Source of the DNA: Zoogloeaceae bacterium
GTDB lineage: Bacteria > Pseudomonadota > Gammaproteobacteria > Burkholderiales > Rhodocyclaceae
Direction of reading: 5' to 3'
Assembly: GCA_024235595.1 (NCBI GenBank)
Contig: JACKMC010000002.1
Location: 248,001-312,000 of the forward strand
Length of the DNA: 64,000 nt
The notes beneath the pieces are model-generated. The model was not told the origin of the DNA. It did no database searches and saw nothing but the letters and a program-made list of their open reading frames with translations. This document shows, one piece after another, positions 56,062 through 64,000 of this stretch. Numbering within the stretch: position 1 is the first letter of the stretch; each line of letters starts with the position of its first letter. The position numbers and the translations under genes were made by a program.

Positions 56062-56985
56062 TTATTCGGCCTGCACCCGGTCGGCGCTGGTGAAGTTCCA
56101 GGTGCGGGTGATCTCGATGATGTCGGTGTCCTTGCGGATATCGGGCGGGAAGGCGGCGAAGGGGGACGCCAGCCGCACGATGCGCTGGGCGGCCTCGTCG
56201 AGCACCTTGTGACCGCTCGAACGATGCACTTCGATCGAGTCGACGCTGCCGTCGGCCTTGATCACCACCGACAGCAACAGGCTGCCATAGACCCTGCCGC
56301 GCGCGGCCTCGGGGTAGTTGAGCGTGCCAACGCGTTCGATCTTCTGGCGCCAGTCCTCGACATATTGCGCAAAGCGGTACTCGCGGGTGCGGGCGCCGAT
56401 GAACTTGCGCCGCGGCCGCTTGGAGTACTCGACCATGTCCTTGTCGATCTGCGCCTCCAGCCGCGCGATCGCCGCAGCGCTGTCGAGCAGGTCGAGGCCG
56501 GAGACGGGCGTGGGCGCCTCGGGGGGCTCCTGCTCCTGCTTCTGTTCGTCGACCGCAACCGGCAGCTTGCTCTTGATGCGCGTGAGCATCTCGCGCTGGG
56601 CTGCCTCGAGCTGCTGCACCCGGCGCTGTGCCTCGAGCAGCGCGTCGCCCTCGCGACGCCGGTCCTGGGCCGGCAGCGGCGTCTTGGCACGAATGTTCTT
56701 GTCGGTGTTGCCGCCACCGTCGAGGTTGGCCTGGGCGAGTGCCTCGGGTTTCTCCGGCGCCCGGGCATGACGGGCATTGACCAGGATGACCTCGAGGCCG
56801 CGGTCCTTCTGCCGGGCGAGTTTCTCCGGCAGGCGAAAATGGATCGACAGCAGCACCCCATGGATGAGCAGCGAGGCCAGCATCGCCCACAGGATCATGC
56901 GGTCCTGCGAGGTGCGCGACGGCGCGACGGCCCGCGGGGGCGTCATGGCAGGGGCGTTCTTGCGGGCCTTGGAGCGGGCAACCAT
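56062..56985 (-). CDS. TonB-like energy transducer protein
   Basis: A 307-residue protein. An N-terminal membrane helix (about residues 30-47, MILWAMLASLLIHGVLLSIH) is followed by a charged coiled-coil region (EAQRRVQQLEAAQREMLTRI) and a C-terminal TonB domain (LNYPEAARGRVYGSLLLSVV, then DEAAQRIVRLASPFAAFPPD). No exbB or exbD is adjacent. Start chosen at 56985, 4 bases after the exonuclease stop. Confidence 0.87.
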   Translation of the reverse strand: MVARSKARKNAPAMTPPRAVAPSRTSQDRMILWAMLASLLIHGVLLSIHFRLPEKLARQKDRGLEVILVNARHARAPEKPEALAQANLDGGGNTDKNIRAKTPLPAQDRRREGDALLEAQRRVQQLEAAQREMLTRIKSKLPVAVDEQKQEQEPPEAPTPVSGLDLLDSAAAIARLEAQIDKDMVEYSKRPRRKFIGARTREYRFAQYVEDWRQKIERVGTLNYPEAARGRVYGSLLLSVVIKADGSVDSIEVHRSSGHKVLDEAAQRIVRLASPFAAFPPDIRKDTDIIEITRTWNFTSADRVQAE

Positions 56986-56989
56986 CGGT

Positions 56990-58891
56990 TCAGCTTTCCA
57001 TCTCCTGGGCGAGCTCCTCCGCGGTCGGCTCCGAGAGCGTCGCCACGAAACGCGCGCTGATTTCAATGTCCATGAGGTCCGAGTCCTCGACCACCAGCTT
57101 GACCCGGCTGCCGGGCAGTTGCATCGGCATCGAAGGGACCTTGAAGACGAAGGGCGCATCCTCGAGACGAACCACGTTGTCGCGCATGACACGGGCGGCG
57201 ACCGATTCGAAACGGTTCTGCCGCAGCCACCGCACGCACCAGTAGCGCTCCATCTGGCGCTGAAACTCGGAGTAGGCGGCGTAGGTCATGTCGAAGTCGC
57301 GGATGGTCGCCATGAGCTCGGTCGAGCGGGGCGCGAAGGGCGGCTCGTCGCCGCGCAGGGCGGCGATCAGCTGCCATTGGTTGACCAGATCCACGTAGCG
57401 ACGCAGCGGAGAGCTAGACCACGCGTAGCAATCGACGCCGAGGCCGTCGTGCGGCGACGCAACCGTGGTCATGCGGACCTTGCCGCCGCTCTGGGCGCGG
57501 TAGATGCCGGGAATCTCGCGCTCGCCGAGCAGTTTGCCCCAGGTGCTGTTGGCCAGGATCATGAGCTCGGCCACCAGCTTGTCGAGCGGCGAGCCGCGCT
57601 TGCGCTGGGTGATGCTGACGAGGCCCGGCCCGTCGCTGGTTTCGCTCGTCCAGTCGACATAGAAGCTGAAATCGATCTGCTGTGGTTGGCTGGAGGCCTT
57701 GCCGCGACCCGCTTCCAGCACATTGGCCAGGTCCCAGAGCAGTGTCAGCTCGCGTTTCCATTCGAAATCGGGTCCGCCGTTCATCAGGGTGTCTTCGTTG
57801 AACACCGGCTCGACGTCATGATGGCGCAGGTTGGCGACGATCGGCACCATCTCGAGCCGGCTTTCATGACCGAGGATCGCCAGCGCCGGGCTGACATCGA
57901 GGTAGAGCGAAATCGCCGGGCAGTCGCGGCCGGCGGCGAGCGTGAACTGCGCCACCACCTCGTCCGGCAGCATGGTGATCTTGCGCCCCGGCATGTACAC
58001 CGTCGACAAGCGACTGCGGGCGATCTCGTCGAGCGAGGAGCCGCGACCGAAGCCCAGGCTCGGCGCGGCGATATGAATGCCGATCCGCCAGCCGCCACCC
58101 TCGCGCGGCGTGATCGAGAAGGCATCGTCGATCTCGGTGGTGGTGGCATCGTCGATGGAGAAGGCCGCAACCTCGGCGCGCGGCAAGTCGCCGGGCATGA
58201 CGGCGCTGTCGAAGGCCGGAAAGTCGGTGCCTTCGGGGAAGTACTCGAAGAGGAAACGGCCGTAGTAGAAATCGTGGCTGGATGCCAGTGCGCCGCAACG
58301 CATCAGCAGCCGTGCGGCGGAGAGTCCCGCGTCGACGGCCGCAGCTTCGAGCGCCTTGACTTCGAGACGATTGCGATCCGGGCGGTAGAGGATCTGCCTG
58401 AGCATCGGCCGGAAATCCTCGGGCAGTCGACCGGCGAGCAGTTCCTCGCGCATGCGCTCGACCGATTCGGCTTGCTGGCGCTTCTTCTCCAGCCCTGCCA
58501 GTGCCGCCTGCAGGATCTCCGGCGGCGCTTTGCGGAAGCGGCCGCGCCCCTTGCGGTGGAAGTAGATCGGGGCGGCATGCAGGCGTAGCAGGATGGCCGC
58601 GGATTCCACCGCGTCCGGCGGATGGCCATAGTATTCCTGGGCCAGCTCGCCGAAGCCGAATTCGTCTTCGCTGCTGACTTCCCAAAGGAACTCGACGTCC
58701 AGCGCCTCGCCTTCGGCCTCGGCGCGGTCCAGCAAGGTCGACGCTGCCGGCTCGGTAAAACGCATCAGCACATGGTTGCCCTTGAGCTTTACGCGTTTGC
58801 CGTGGGTGGTTTCCACCTGCAGGGAGTTTTCGTTGTCGACCAGGATGGTGCCGGCCTTGAAGGCACCATCCTCTTCAAAAAGTACGAACAT
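56990..58891 (-). CDS. RNase II/RNB-family exoribonuclease
   Basis: A 633-residue 3' to 5' exoribonuclease. The catalytic Asp cluster is in SIDDATTTEIDDAFSITP (near residues 246-262), and the later RNB segments VDCYAWSSSPLRRYVDLVNQ are typical. The N-terminal cold-shock regions are reduced and differ from RNase R. The C-terminal S1-like end is short. It belongs to the betaproteobacterial RNB group beside TonB and aroE. Confidence 0.88.
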   Translation of the reverse strand: MFVLFEEDGAFKAGTILVDNENSLQVETTHGKRVKLKGNHVLMRFTEPAASTLLDRAEAEGEALDVEFLWEVSSEDEFGFGELAQEYYGHPPDAVESAAILLRLHAAPIYFHRKGRGRFRKAPPEILQAALAGLEKKRQQAESVERMREELLAGRLPEDFRPMLRQILYRPDRNRLEVKALEAAAVDAGLSAARLLMRCGALASSHDFYYGRFLFEYFPEGTDFPAFDSAVMPGDLPRAEVAAFSIDDATTTEIDDAFSITPREGGGWRIGIHIAAPSLGFGRGSSLDEIARSRLSTVYMPGRKITMLPDEVVAQFTLAAGRDCPAISLYLDVSPALAILGHESRLEMVPIVANLRHHDVEPVFNEDTLMNGGPDFEWKRELTLLWDLANVLEAGRGKASSQPQQIDFSFYVDWTSETSDGPGLVSITQRKRGSPLDKLVAELMILANSTWGKLLGEREIPGIYRAQSGGKVRMTTVASPHDGLGVDCYAWSSSPLRRYVDLVNQWQLIAALRGDEPPFAPRSTELMATIRDFDMTYAAYSEFQRQMERYWCVRWLRQNRFESVAARVMRDNVVRLEDAPFVFKVPSMPMQLPGSRVKLVVEDSDLMDIEISARFVATLSEPTAEELAQEMES

Positions 58892-58979
58892 CTGGACCGC
58901 CGGGAAATTTCCAACCGCGCATTTTACTGGATCGCGCGCGCTTGAGTCCGATTGACTTGATGGGCCCGCCGGACGGCGT

Positions 58980-59819
58980 TCACCGGCGCGCCGAGGCGAT
59001 CAGCACCAGGCTGTCGGTATGGAAGCCGTTGGCGCTGCGGCAAGCTGCCAGTTCACGGCCTACCTCATCGGCGAGTTTCGCACGCAGTTCGGGGTCGAGC
59101 CGCCCGATGGCCTCGGCCGCTCCACCCGCGAGCGAAAGGAAAGCCTGCCAGTACGCCTCGTGGTCGTGGAAATGGCAATGCAGTCGATAGTCGCCGATGC
59201 CGACCTCGCCGAAGCCGGCCTGGCGCAGCAGCAACTCGAGCGGTCCGGCGTCGCCGAAGCGGAACACCGAGGGGCGTTGAACCCTAGGTTGCGGCAGCAC
59301 CCGTGCGATGCAGTCCTGGGCGTGGCTGATCAGCGGTACCGACTCGCGCGGCCCCCACACCGAGAGCACCAACCGGCCACCCGGGCGCAGGACCCTGCGC
59401 ACCTCGGCGAGGGCGCGCTCGGGGTGAGGGAACATGAACAGCCCGAGGCCGAGCAGCACCGCGTCGAAGCGGGCCTCGGCGAAGGGCAGCTGCTCGGCGT
59501 CCGCGGCCGCGAAGAGCAGCCCGGCGAGCCCGTCTTCGGCGGCCCGGCGCAGCCCCACCTGCAGCATCGCCTCGGCAATGTCGCTGGCCACCACTTGCCC
59601 CCGCTCGCCGACCCGCAGCGTCGCATCGCGCGCCAGCAGGCCGGGGCCGCTGGCCAGATCGAGCACGTGTTCGCCCGGCTGCAGCGCCGCTTCGTCGAGC
59701 AGCGCGCGCTGGAGGTCGGCCCGCAGGTCGGCGCCCTTGTCGTAGTGTTCGGCAATGCGGTTGAAACCCGCGCGTTCCTGCGCCTTGAAGCGGCGATGGT
59801 CGAAGCCCTGGGTGCTCAT
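58980..59819 (-). CDS. Class I SAM-dependent methyltransferase (UbiE/MenG-like)
   Basis: A 279-residue protein. The SAM-binding motif is VLDLASGPGLLARDATLRVG, followed by VVASDIAEAMLQVG and ADAEQLPFAEARFDAVLLGL, then RVLRPGGRLVLSVWG. The substrate is unknown. It overlaps the YqiA stop by 4 bases, so the two are co-transcribed. Confidence 0.85.
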   Translation of the reverse strand: MSTQGFDHRRFKAQERAGFNRIAEHYDKGADLRADLQRALLDEAALQPGEHVLDLASGPGLLARDATLRVGERGQVVASDIAEAMLQVGLRRAAEDGLAGLLFAAADAEQLPFAEARFDAVLLGLGLFMFPHPERALAEVRRVLRPGGRLVLSVWGPRESVPLISHAQDCIARVLPQPRVQRPSVFRFGDAGPLELLLRQAGFGEVGIGDYRLHCHFHDHEAYWQAFLSLAGGAAEAIGRLDPELRAKLADEVGRELAACRSANGFHTDSLVLIASARR

Positions 59820-60385
59820 GGCCGGACCTGCGCGAAATCGAGGATGTCGTCGAGGTAGTCGTCCCAGCGCGTAAAGCTGTGGTCGCCGCCTTCGAGCACC
59901 GTTTGCCGGGCGCCAGCGTACTTCTCCACCGCGCGGCGGTAGTCGAGGATCTCGTCACCGGTCTCGACCATCAGCCAGTAGCGCTGCGGACGGGTGATCC
60001 GCGCCGTCTCGATGGCCCGGAATTCGTCCAGATGCGCCGGGGTAAGCACGAAGGACTCGCCGTTGTACATGTTGGTCTGCTCGCCGAGGTAGGGCTCGAG
60101 CGACACGTAGGACAGCACGCTGGGATTCACCAGCACCGCCTTGAGGTCGTGCTTCTCGGCAAGCCAGGTCGCGTAGTAGCCGCCCAATGAACTGCCGACG
60201 AGGGTCGGCGGTGTATCGCAGCGGGCGATCTGCGCCTCGATGATGGATATCGATTCGAGCGCGGAAACCGGCAGCTGTTCACACCAGAACAGCGATGCCA
60301 GCCCCCGCTCCTGCATGTGCTGGCGCAGGCGGCTGGCCTTGTGGGATGCGGGAGCGGAGCGAAAGCCGTGCAGGTAGAGGATCAT
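59816..60385 (-). CDS. yqiA: YqiA-family esterase (UPF0227)
   Basis: A 189-residue alpha/beta hydrolase. Starts MILYLHGFRSAPASHKASR, with the nucleophile Ser in LVGSSLGGYYATWLAEK, an Asp in VETGDEILDY, and His in GGDHSFTRW completing the triad. The E. coli homologue has esterase activity on short esters. The start at 60385 is preferred to an upstream in-frame ATG at 60445. Confidence 0.9.
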   Translation of the reverse strand: MILYLHGFRSAPASHKASRLRQHMQERGLASLFWCEQLPVSALESISIIEAQIARCDTPPTLVGSSLGGYYATWLAEKHDLKAVLVNPSVLSYVSLEPYLGEQTNMYNGESFVLTPAHLDEFRAIETARITRPQRYWLMVETGDEILDYRRAVEKYAGARQTVLEGGDHSFTRWDDYLDDILDFAQVRP

Positions 60386-60407
60386 CGATCGTGGGAGCGG
60401 TCGCCAA

Positions 60408-60429
60408 AACCCCGATTCTAGTCGGGGTT
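60408..60429 (-). terminator. Short terminator-like hairpin after uppP
   Basis: On the minus strand AACCCCGA-ctagaa-TCGGGGTT is followed by TT, giving a T4 run. It lies in the 60-base gap between the uppP stop and the yqiA start and could partly end uppP transcripts. Confidence 0.55.
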
Positions 60430-60445
60430 CAGCGTGGGTGGGCAA

Positions 60446-61270
60446 TCACTCCGCGTTCCAGCTCACCCAGCCCATCTGCCAGGAGAGCAGCACGAAAAGC
60501 CCGAAGGCGATACGGTACCAGGCGAAGGGCGCGAAGCTGTGCCCGGAAACAAAGCGGATGAAGGCCTTGACCGCCACCATCGCGGCGAGGAAGGAGAACA
60601 CGAAACCCACCGCGAAGACCGGCAGGTCGTCCATCCGCAGCAGCGCCCAGTTCTTGTACACGTCGTAGGCGGTGGCTGCGAGCATGGTGGGGATCGCGAG
60701 GAAGAACGAGAACTCGGTGGCCGCCTTGCGCGACAGCCCGAACAGCAGCCCGCCCATGATCGTGGCGCCGGAGCGCGAGACCCCCGGAAACATCGCCAGC
60801 GATTGTGCGAAGCCGACCTTGAGCGCTTCCTTCCAGCCCATTTCGTCGACGCTTTCGAGGCGCGGGTGATAGGCCCTGCGCTCGATGTAGAGAATCACGA
60901 AGCCGCCCACGACCAGTGCGCCGGCGACGGTGAGCGGATTGAAGAGGTAGCCCTTGATGATCTTGTAGAACAGCAGCCCGAGAACCGCCGCCGGCAGGAA
61001 AGCGATGATCAGGTTGAAGCTGAAGCGCTGCGCATTGCGGTCGCTGCCCAGTCCACCGAGCACTTCGGCGATCTTGGCGCGATAGTCCCAGCACACCGCG
61101 AGAATTGCCGCCAACTGGATGACGATCTTGAAGACCTTGCTTTGCTCGTCGGTGTAGTTCAGGAGGTCGCCGAAGATGATCAGGTGGCCGGTGGAAGAGA
61201 CCGGCAGAAATTCCGTCAGGCCTTCGATGATGCCGAGCACTGCGGCCTTGACGAGTAGGATGGCGTCCAT
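60446..61270 (-). CDS. uppP: Undecaprenyl-diphosphate phosphatase (BacA/UppP)
   Basis: A 274-residue integral membrane enzyme that recycles the lipid carrier for cell-wall synthesis. Motifs are IEGLTEFLPVSSTGHLI (catalytic Glu and Ser), and GVSRSGATIMGGLLFGLSR (Arg and Ser). Its start diverges from the HD-GYP gene, so the 145-base gap between them carries both promoters. Confidence 0.96.
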   Translation of the reverse strand: MDAILLVKAAVLGIIEGLTEFLPVSSTGHLIIFGDLLNYTDEQSKVFKIVIQLAAILAVCWDYRAKIAEVLGGLGSDRNAQRFSFNLIIAFLPAAVLGLLFYKIIKGYLFNPLTVAGALVVGGFVILYIERRAYHPRLESVDEMGWKEALKVGFAQSLAMFPGVSRSGATIMGGLLFGLSRKAATEFSFFLAIPTMLAATAYDVYKNWALLRMDDLPVFAVGFVFSFLAAMVAVKAFIRFVSGHSFAPFAWYRIAFGLFVLLSWQMGWVSWNAE

Positions 61271-61415
61271 GGGGGCGGATGTCTCTGTCTTGTGAGTGGG
61301 CGATTATAGCGAGGTGACATGTTGCGCTGCATTAAAGATCGCGCGAAGTGTTCAAGATTTCGCTATGCCCGTCGATAAAAACGTCGTTCCTCATTGACGG
61401 GTGGCGCCCGAAAAA

Positions 61416-62636
61416 ATGCTCAAGAAGATATCGGTGGAAAGACTGCGCGCGGGCATGTACGTGCATGAGCTTTGCGCGGACTGGATGTCGCACCCGTTCT
61501 GGCGCAGCCAGTTTCTGCTGAAGACGCGCGAGGATGTGCAGCGGGTCCGCGATGCAGGCGTGCGCGAGCTGTACATCGACACCGCGAAGGGCCTCGACGA
61601 TGTCGAGGCGCGCAGCGCCAACGAGGTACGGGTCGAAGTCGAGCGGGAAATGCTGGCCGCGGTCACGGCAGAGCCGGAGCCCATTGTCCGCGCCAGCCTT
61701 GAGGACGAGCTTGGCCACGCGCGATTGGTGCATGCCCAGGCCCACCAGGTGGTGCGCGGCATGATGCAGGATGTGCGTCTCGGCCGCGCCATCACGCTGG
61801 ACAACGTGGAGCCGGTGATCGAAGCCGTGACCGGTTCCATCCTGCGCAACGGCAGCGCCCTGCTGGGCCTCGTCGGCATCAAGAACAAGGACGACTACAC
61901 TTTTTTGCACTCGGTCAGCGTATGTACTCTGATGATCGCCTTTGGGCGAACACTCGGGCTCGAGAGCGAGGACTTGCGTCAGGCGGGTATCGGCGGGCTG
62001 CTGCACGACGTGGGCAAGATGAAGGTGCCCGACGAGGTGCTGAACAAACCTGGCCGGCTCACCGATGCCGAGTTCGCATTGATCAGGCGCCACCCCGGGG
62101 ACGGGCATGCGATCTTGCTCGAGACGCCCGGGGTGGGGCCGGTTCCACTGGATATCACGCTGCACCACCATGAGCGCATCGACGGCAGCGGCTATCCGAA
62201 AAAGCTCGCTGGCGAGGAGATCAGCACCATGGCGCGCATGGCGGCCATCGTCGATGTCTATGACGCCATCACCGCCGACCGCTGCTACCACACCGGCATG
62301 GCGCCGACCGAGGCGCTACGCAAGATGTGGGAGTGGAGCAGCGCTCATTTCGACCAGCGATTGCTGCAGGGTTTCATGCGTTGCATCGGCATCTATCCGG
62401 TCGGCAGCCTGGTGCTGCTGGAATCGGGGCGGCTCGGGGTAGTCATCGAGCAGAACGAGAAGAGCGTGCTCACGCCTGTGGTGCGGATTTTCTTCAGCAC
62501 CCGCAGCAACGGCTACATCATCCCCGAGAACATCGACCTGGCTCGGCCACCCGGATCGAACGACCGCATCGTCTCGGGCGAGTCGCCCGACAAGTGGCGC
62601 GTCGATCCGGTCAAGTTCATGCCGGCCGTGGCCTGA
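61416..62636 (+). CDS. HD-GYP domain cyclic di-GMP phosphodiesterase
   Basis: A 406-residue cytoplasmic protein. An N-terminal DUF3391 region (LKKISVERLRAGMYVHELCADW) is followed by the HD-GYP domain: HSVSVCTLMIAFGR, GGLLHDVGKMKVPDEVLNK with the HD pair, RRHPGDGHAILLE, and HHHERIDGSGYPKKLAGEEI with the GYP motif, then DVYDAITADRCY. Metal ligands are kept, so it should degrade cyclic di-GMP and could affect pilus behaviour. ATG at 61416 is preferred to the GTG at 61401. Confidence 0.92.
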   Translation: MLKKISVERLRAGMYVHELCADWMSHPFWRSQFLLKTREDVQRVRDAGVRELYIDTAKGLDDVEARSANEVRVEVEREMLAAVTAEPEPIVRASLEDELGHARLVHAQAHQVVRGMMQDVRLGRAITLDNVEPVIEAVTGSILRNGSALLGLVGIKNKDDYTFLHSVSVCTLMIAFGRTLGLESEDLRQAGIGGLLHDVGKMKVPDEVLNKPGRLTDAEFALIRRHPGDGHAILLETPGVGPVPLDITLHHHERIDGSGYPKKLAGEEISTMARMAAIVDVYDAITADRCYHTGMAPTEALRKMWEWSSAHFDQRLLQGFMRCIGIYPVGSLVLLESGRLGVVIEQNEKSVLTPVVRIFFSTRSNGYIIPENIDLARPPGSNDRIVSGESPDKWRVDPVKFMPAVA

Positions 62637-62668
62637 CGCGGTGATCGCGCCGCCGTCGGTCTGCGCAA

Positions 62669-62923
62669 TCAAGGCCGTGTGGCGGCTTCCAGCGCGCTGA
62701 TGAAGCGCATCGCATGTGGCTTCGAGTCGCCGCACATTTCGGGTTGCGCCTGCAGGCTGCTGCATACCGCAGGCCGCTCCGCGCGGCCGAACAGTCGGCA
62801 GCGGCCCTTTTCATCGAGCTGGATGCACGGTGTTCCGGCAGGTTTGCCGTGTGGCATTCCTGGAATCGGGCTGGAGATCGAGGGGGCGATGCAGCAGGCA
62901 GCGCAACCGGGGCGGCAGTTCAT
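62669..62923 (-). CDS. YkgJ-family cysteine cluster protein
   Basis: An 84-residue cysteine-rich protein of the YkgJ/UPF0153 type, with clustered Cys3, Cys7, Cys10, Cys11 and further Cys near 33, 42, 54 and 64. It is thought to bind zinc or an iron-sulfur centre. Function unknown. It is divergent in frame but on the same strand as the next methyltransferase-like gene, 36 bases away. Confidence 0.85.
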   Translation of the reverse strand: MNCRPGCAACCIAPSISSPIPGMPHGKPAGTPCIQLDEKGRCRLFGRAERPAVCSSLQAQPEMCGDSKPHAMRFISALEAATRP

Positions 62924-62959
62924 GCCGCGATTATCCTCGTCTTGGGCGGTGCCTGCAGC

Positions 62960-63700
62960 TTACGCGTTGCGCCGAGGGGGGCAGGCAGCGGTCACGGGTG
63001 CACCCGGTGCAGGCGCGCCACCATGCTGTGTCCATTCAATGAGGTGATAGTCGCGTGGCGTCAGCGGCCAGATGGCATAGGCGTGCGGCTCGAGGCCCGC
63101 CAGCCGGAAGGTCCGGTGGTCGACCAGCGACACTTCGCCACCGCCCCAGAAGCGGGCAAGCGTGGCCTCGAGTTCTTCCGGAGCATTGACCTGCCGGGCC
63201 GCGAGGTGCCGCGGCGGGCGGCGGCTCGAGACCACATCATGCCAGCTTGCCCAATGGCAGCCGCCAAGCCTCGCCGCAAGGCTCACTCGCCAGCCGGCCG
63301 GATCGGGGCAGTCGACCTGCCCCAGCACATTGCAGAACAGCACTGCCGCGCCACCGAAGCGATCGCGCAGCGCTGCCAGTCCTTCGTTCGTCGAGAGACA
63401 GTCGAACGACTCGAAGCGCAGCGGCGCGCCGGCCTGCCGGCGGCGCAGAATCAGGCGCGCCAGCGGATCGGGTTCGAGTGCGATCACCTCGTCGAAGCGC
63501 GCGAACAAGCGCTCTGGCAGGGTATGTCCCGCGCTCGGGCCGATAACAAGCAGCCGCCTGCACGGCGGCTGCCAGCGCTCGATCCAGCCGGCCAGCGTGG
63601 CGCGAAACGGCGCCCACAGCGTTTGCCGGTAGCGCAAGGCGCGCAGGTGGTAGCCGAGCCCACCCGAAGCGTGAACAAGATGATTGGCAGCGAACTTCAC
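62960..63700 (-). CDS. Methyltransferase-like protein, start uncertain
   Basis: About 246 residues from a GTG at 63700, which gives a start like FAANHLVHASGGLGYHLRAL. A Rossmann-like motif LLVIGPSAGHTLPERLF and EVIALEPDPLAR suggests a SAM-dependent methyltransferase fold. It also has VLFCNVLGQVDCPDPAG. No ribosome-binding site is obvious, and the open frame continues upstream to 63994, so the start is open. It is not closely recognised. It may be co-transcribed with ykgJ. Confidence 0.6.
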   Translation of the reverse strand: MKFAANHLVHASGGLGYHLRALRYRQTLWAPFRATLAGWIERWQPPCRRLLVIGPSAGHTLPERLFARFDEVIALEPDPLARLILRRRQAGAPLRFESFDCLSTNEGLAALRDRFGGAAVLFCNVLGQVDCPDPAGWRVSLAARLGGCHWASWHDVVSSRRPPRHLAARQVNAPEELEATLARFWGGGEVSLVDHRTFRLAGLEPHAYAIWPLTPRDYHLIEWTQHGGAPAPGAPVTAACPPRRNA

Positions 63701-63921
63701 GGGGGTTTCGATGGCGGACCGGTTGCGCAGGTGGCGGGACCACCAGATGCTACGCCATCGACCCCCTCCCTGGCCGGCCGTGCCGGGGCGAATTCCGCTG
63801 CGTGGTGTGCGGCGACTCTTGCGGTAGCTCAACAAACCGCCAGATCTGCATGGTGGGCAGGCCAGGTAAGCCCTATACATGAAGCAGGGATAGCCTAACC
63901 GGTGCACAAGGGGGAGAACGG

Positions 63922-64000
63922 ATGAAAGCGGGATCGATCGTAATGCTGGCCGCCGCGGTGGCCATGACAGGTCTTGCCGGCCCGCTCGCGGCAAGCGAGG
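63922..64000 (+). CDS. Truncated gene with a signal peptide (cut by window end)
   Basis: The ATG at 63922 follows a GGGGGAGA purine run. The 26 visible codons read MKAGSIVMLAAAVAMTG and LAGPLAASE, a signal peptide with a likely cleavage site after the Ala-Ala-Ser region. The gene continues beyond the window, so the protein is secreted or periplasmic but otherwise unidentified. Confidence 0.65.
   Translation, partial: MKAGSIVMLAAAVAMTGLAGPLAASE

Noticed and set aside
56777..58588. A 603-codon plus-strand frame opposite the RNB exonuclease
   Set aside because: Antisense to a gene with intact catalytic motifs; no independent support.

Overview
The window is a high-GC, gene-dense chromosomal segment of a betaproteobacterium, most likely of the Rhodocyclales (Azoarcus, Thauera, Aromatoleum or relatives). 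I infer this from the gene orders algH-ruvX-pyrR-pyrB-pyrX, rubredoxin-thiD-thiE-hemL, pilG-H-I-J-chpA and pilT/pilU-yggS-proC-yggT-yggU, from the nitrogen-control signals, and from the protein sequences. The genus is not proven. I see no rRNA, tRNA, CRISPR array or insertion sequence.

Region 1 (1-20.6 kb) is rich in nitrogen-scavenging genes. It has a formate/nitrite-family channel (focA/nirC type), a NIT-ANTAR antiterminator (NasR type), cyanase, a small double-glycine-leader peptide, a LysR regulator, OHCU decarboxylase (urate catabolism), a Tsx-like nucleoside channel, and a complete urease operon ureD-A-orf-B-C-E-F-G with a HupE/UreJ-like permease. Two of these units carry sigma-54 promoters and NtrC-type sites readable in the DNA: focA at 1045-1060 and ureD at 12459-12474. 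The focA leader also holds two hairpins with ANTAR-type loops followed by an intrinsic terminator, so the nearby NIT-ANTAR protein probably controls it by antitermination. An HlyD/RbbA/ABC-2 efflux operon with its TetR repressor sits between the tsx and urease genes. Seven apparent frameshifts fall in four genes here (7.0-19.3 kb). I saw none elsewhere, and the readable ones lie in short homopolymer or dinucleotide runs, so sequence error is as likely as gene decay.

Region 2 (20.6-32.7 kb) has a small cytochrome c, an HDOD signalling protein with a degenerate EAL fragment downstream, an iron-sulfur flavin reductase, an SDR-family protein, hemJ, an RNA methyltransferase, the twitching ATPases pilT and pilU, and the yggS-proC-yggT-yggU group. 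An AT-rich convergent intergenic region follows, with a perfect 66-bp direct repeat, then a DedA/YqaA membrane protein.

Region 3 (32.7-49.0 kb) has the pyrimidine cluster algH-ruvX-pyrR-pyrB-pyrX (pyrX is a dihydroorotase-like protein lacking its metal-binding histidines), a photolyase, a trans-sulfuration PLP enzyme, and the Pil-Chp chemosensory operon that governs type IV pili (pilG, pilH, pilI, pilJ and a 1850-residue ChpA kinase).

Region 4 (48.8-64 kb) is mostly housekeeping: rubredoxin, a degenerate ThiD, ThiE, HemL, a TetR regulator, MgtE, MtgA, AroE, a TonB-like protein, an RNase II family exonuclease, methyltransferases, YqiA, UppP, an HD-GYP protein and a YkgJ-like cysteine cluster protein. 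The last gene is cut off by the window end after its signal peptide.
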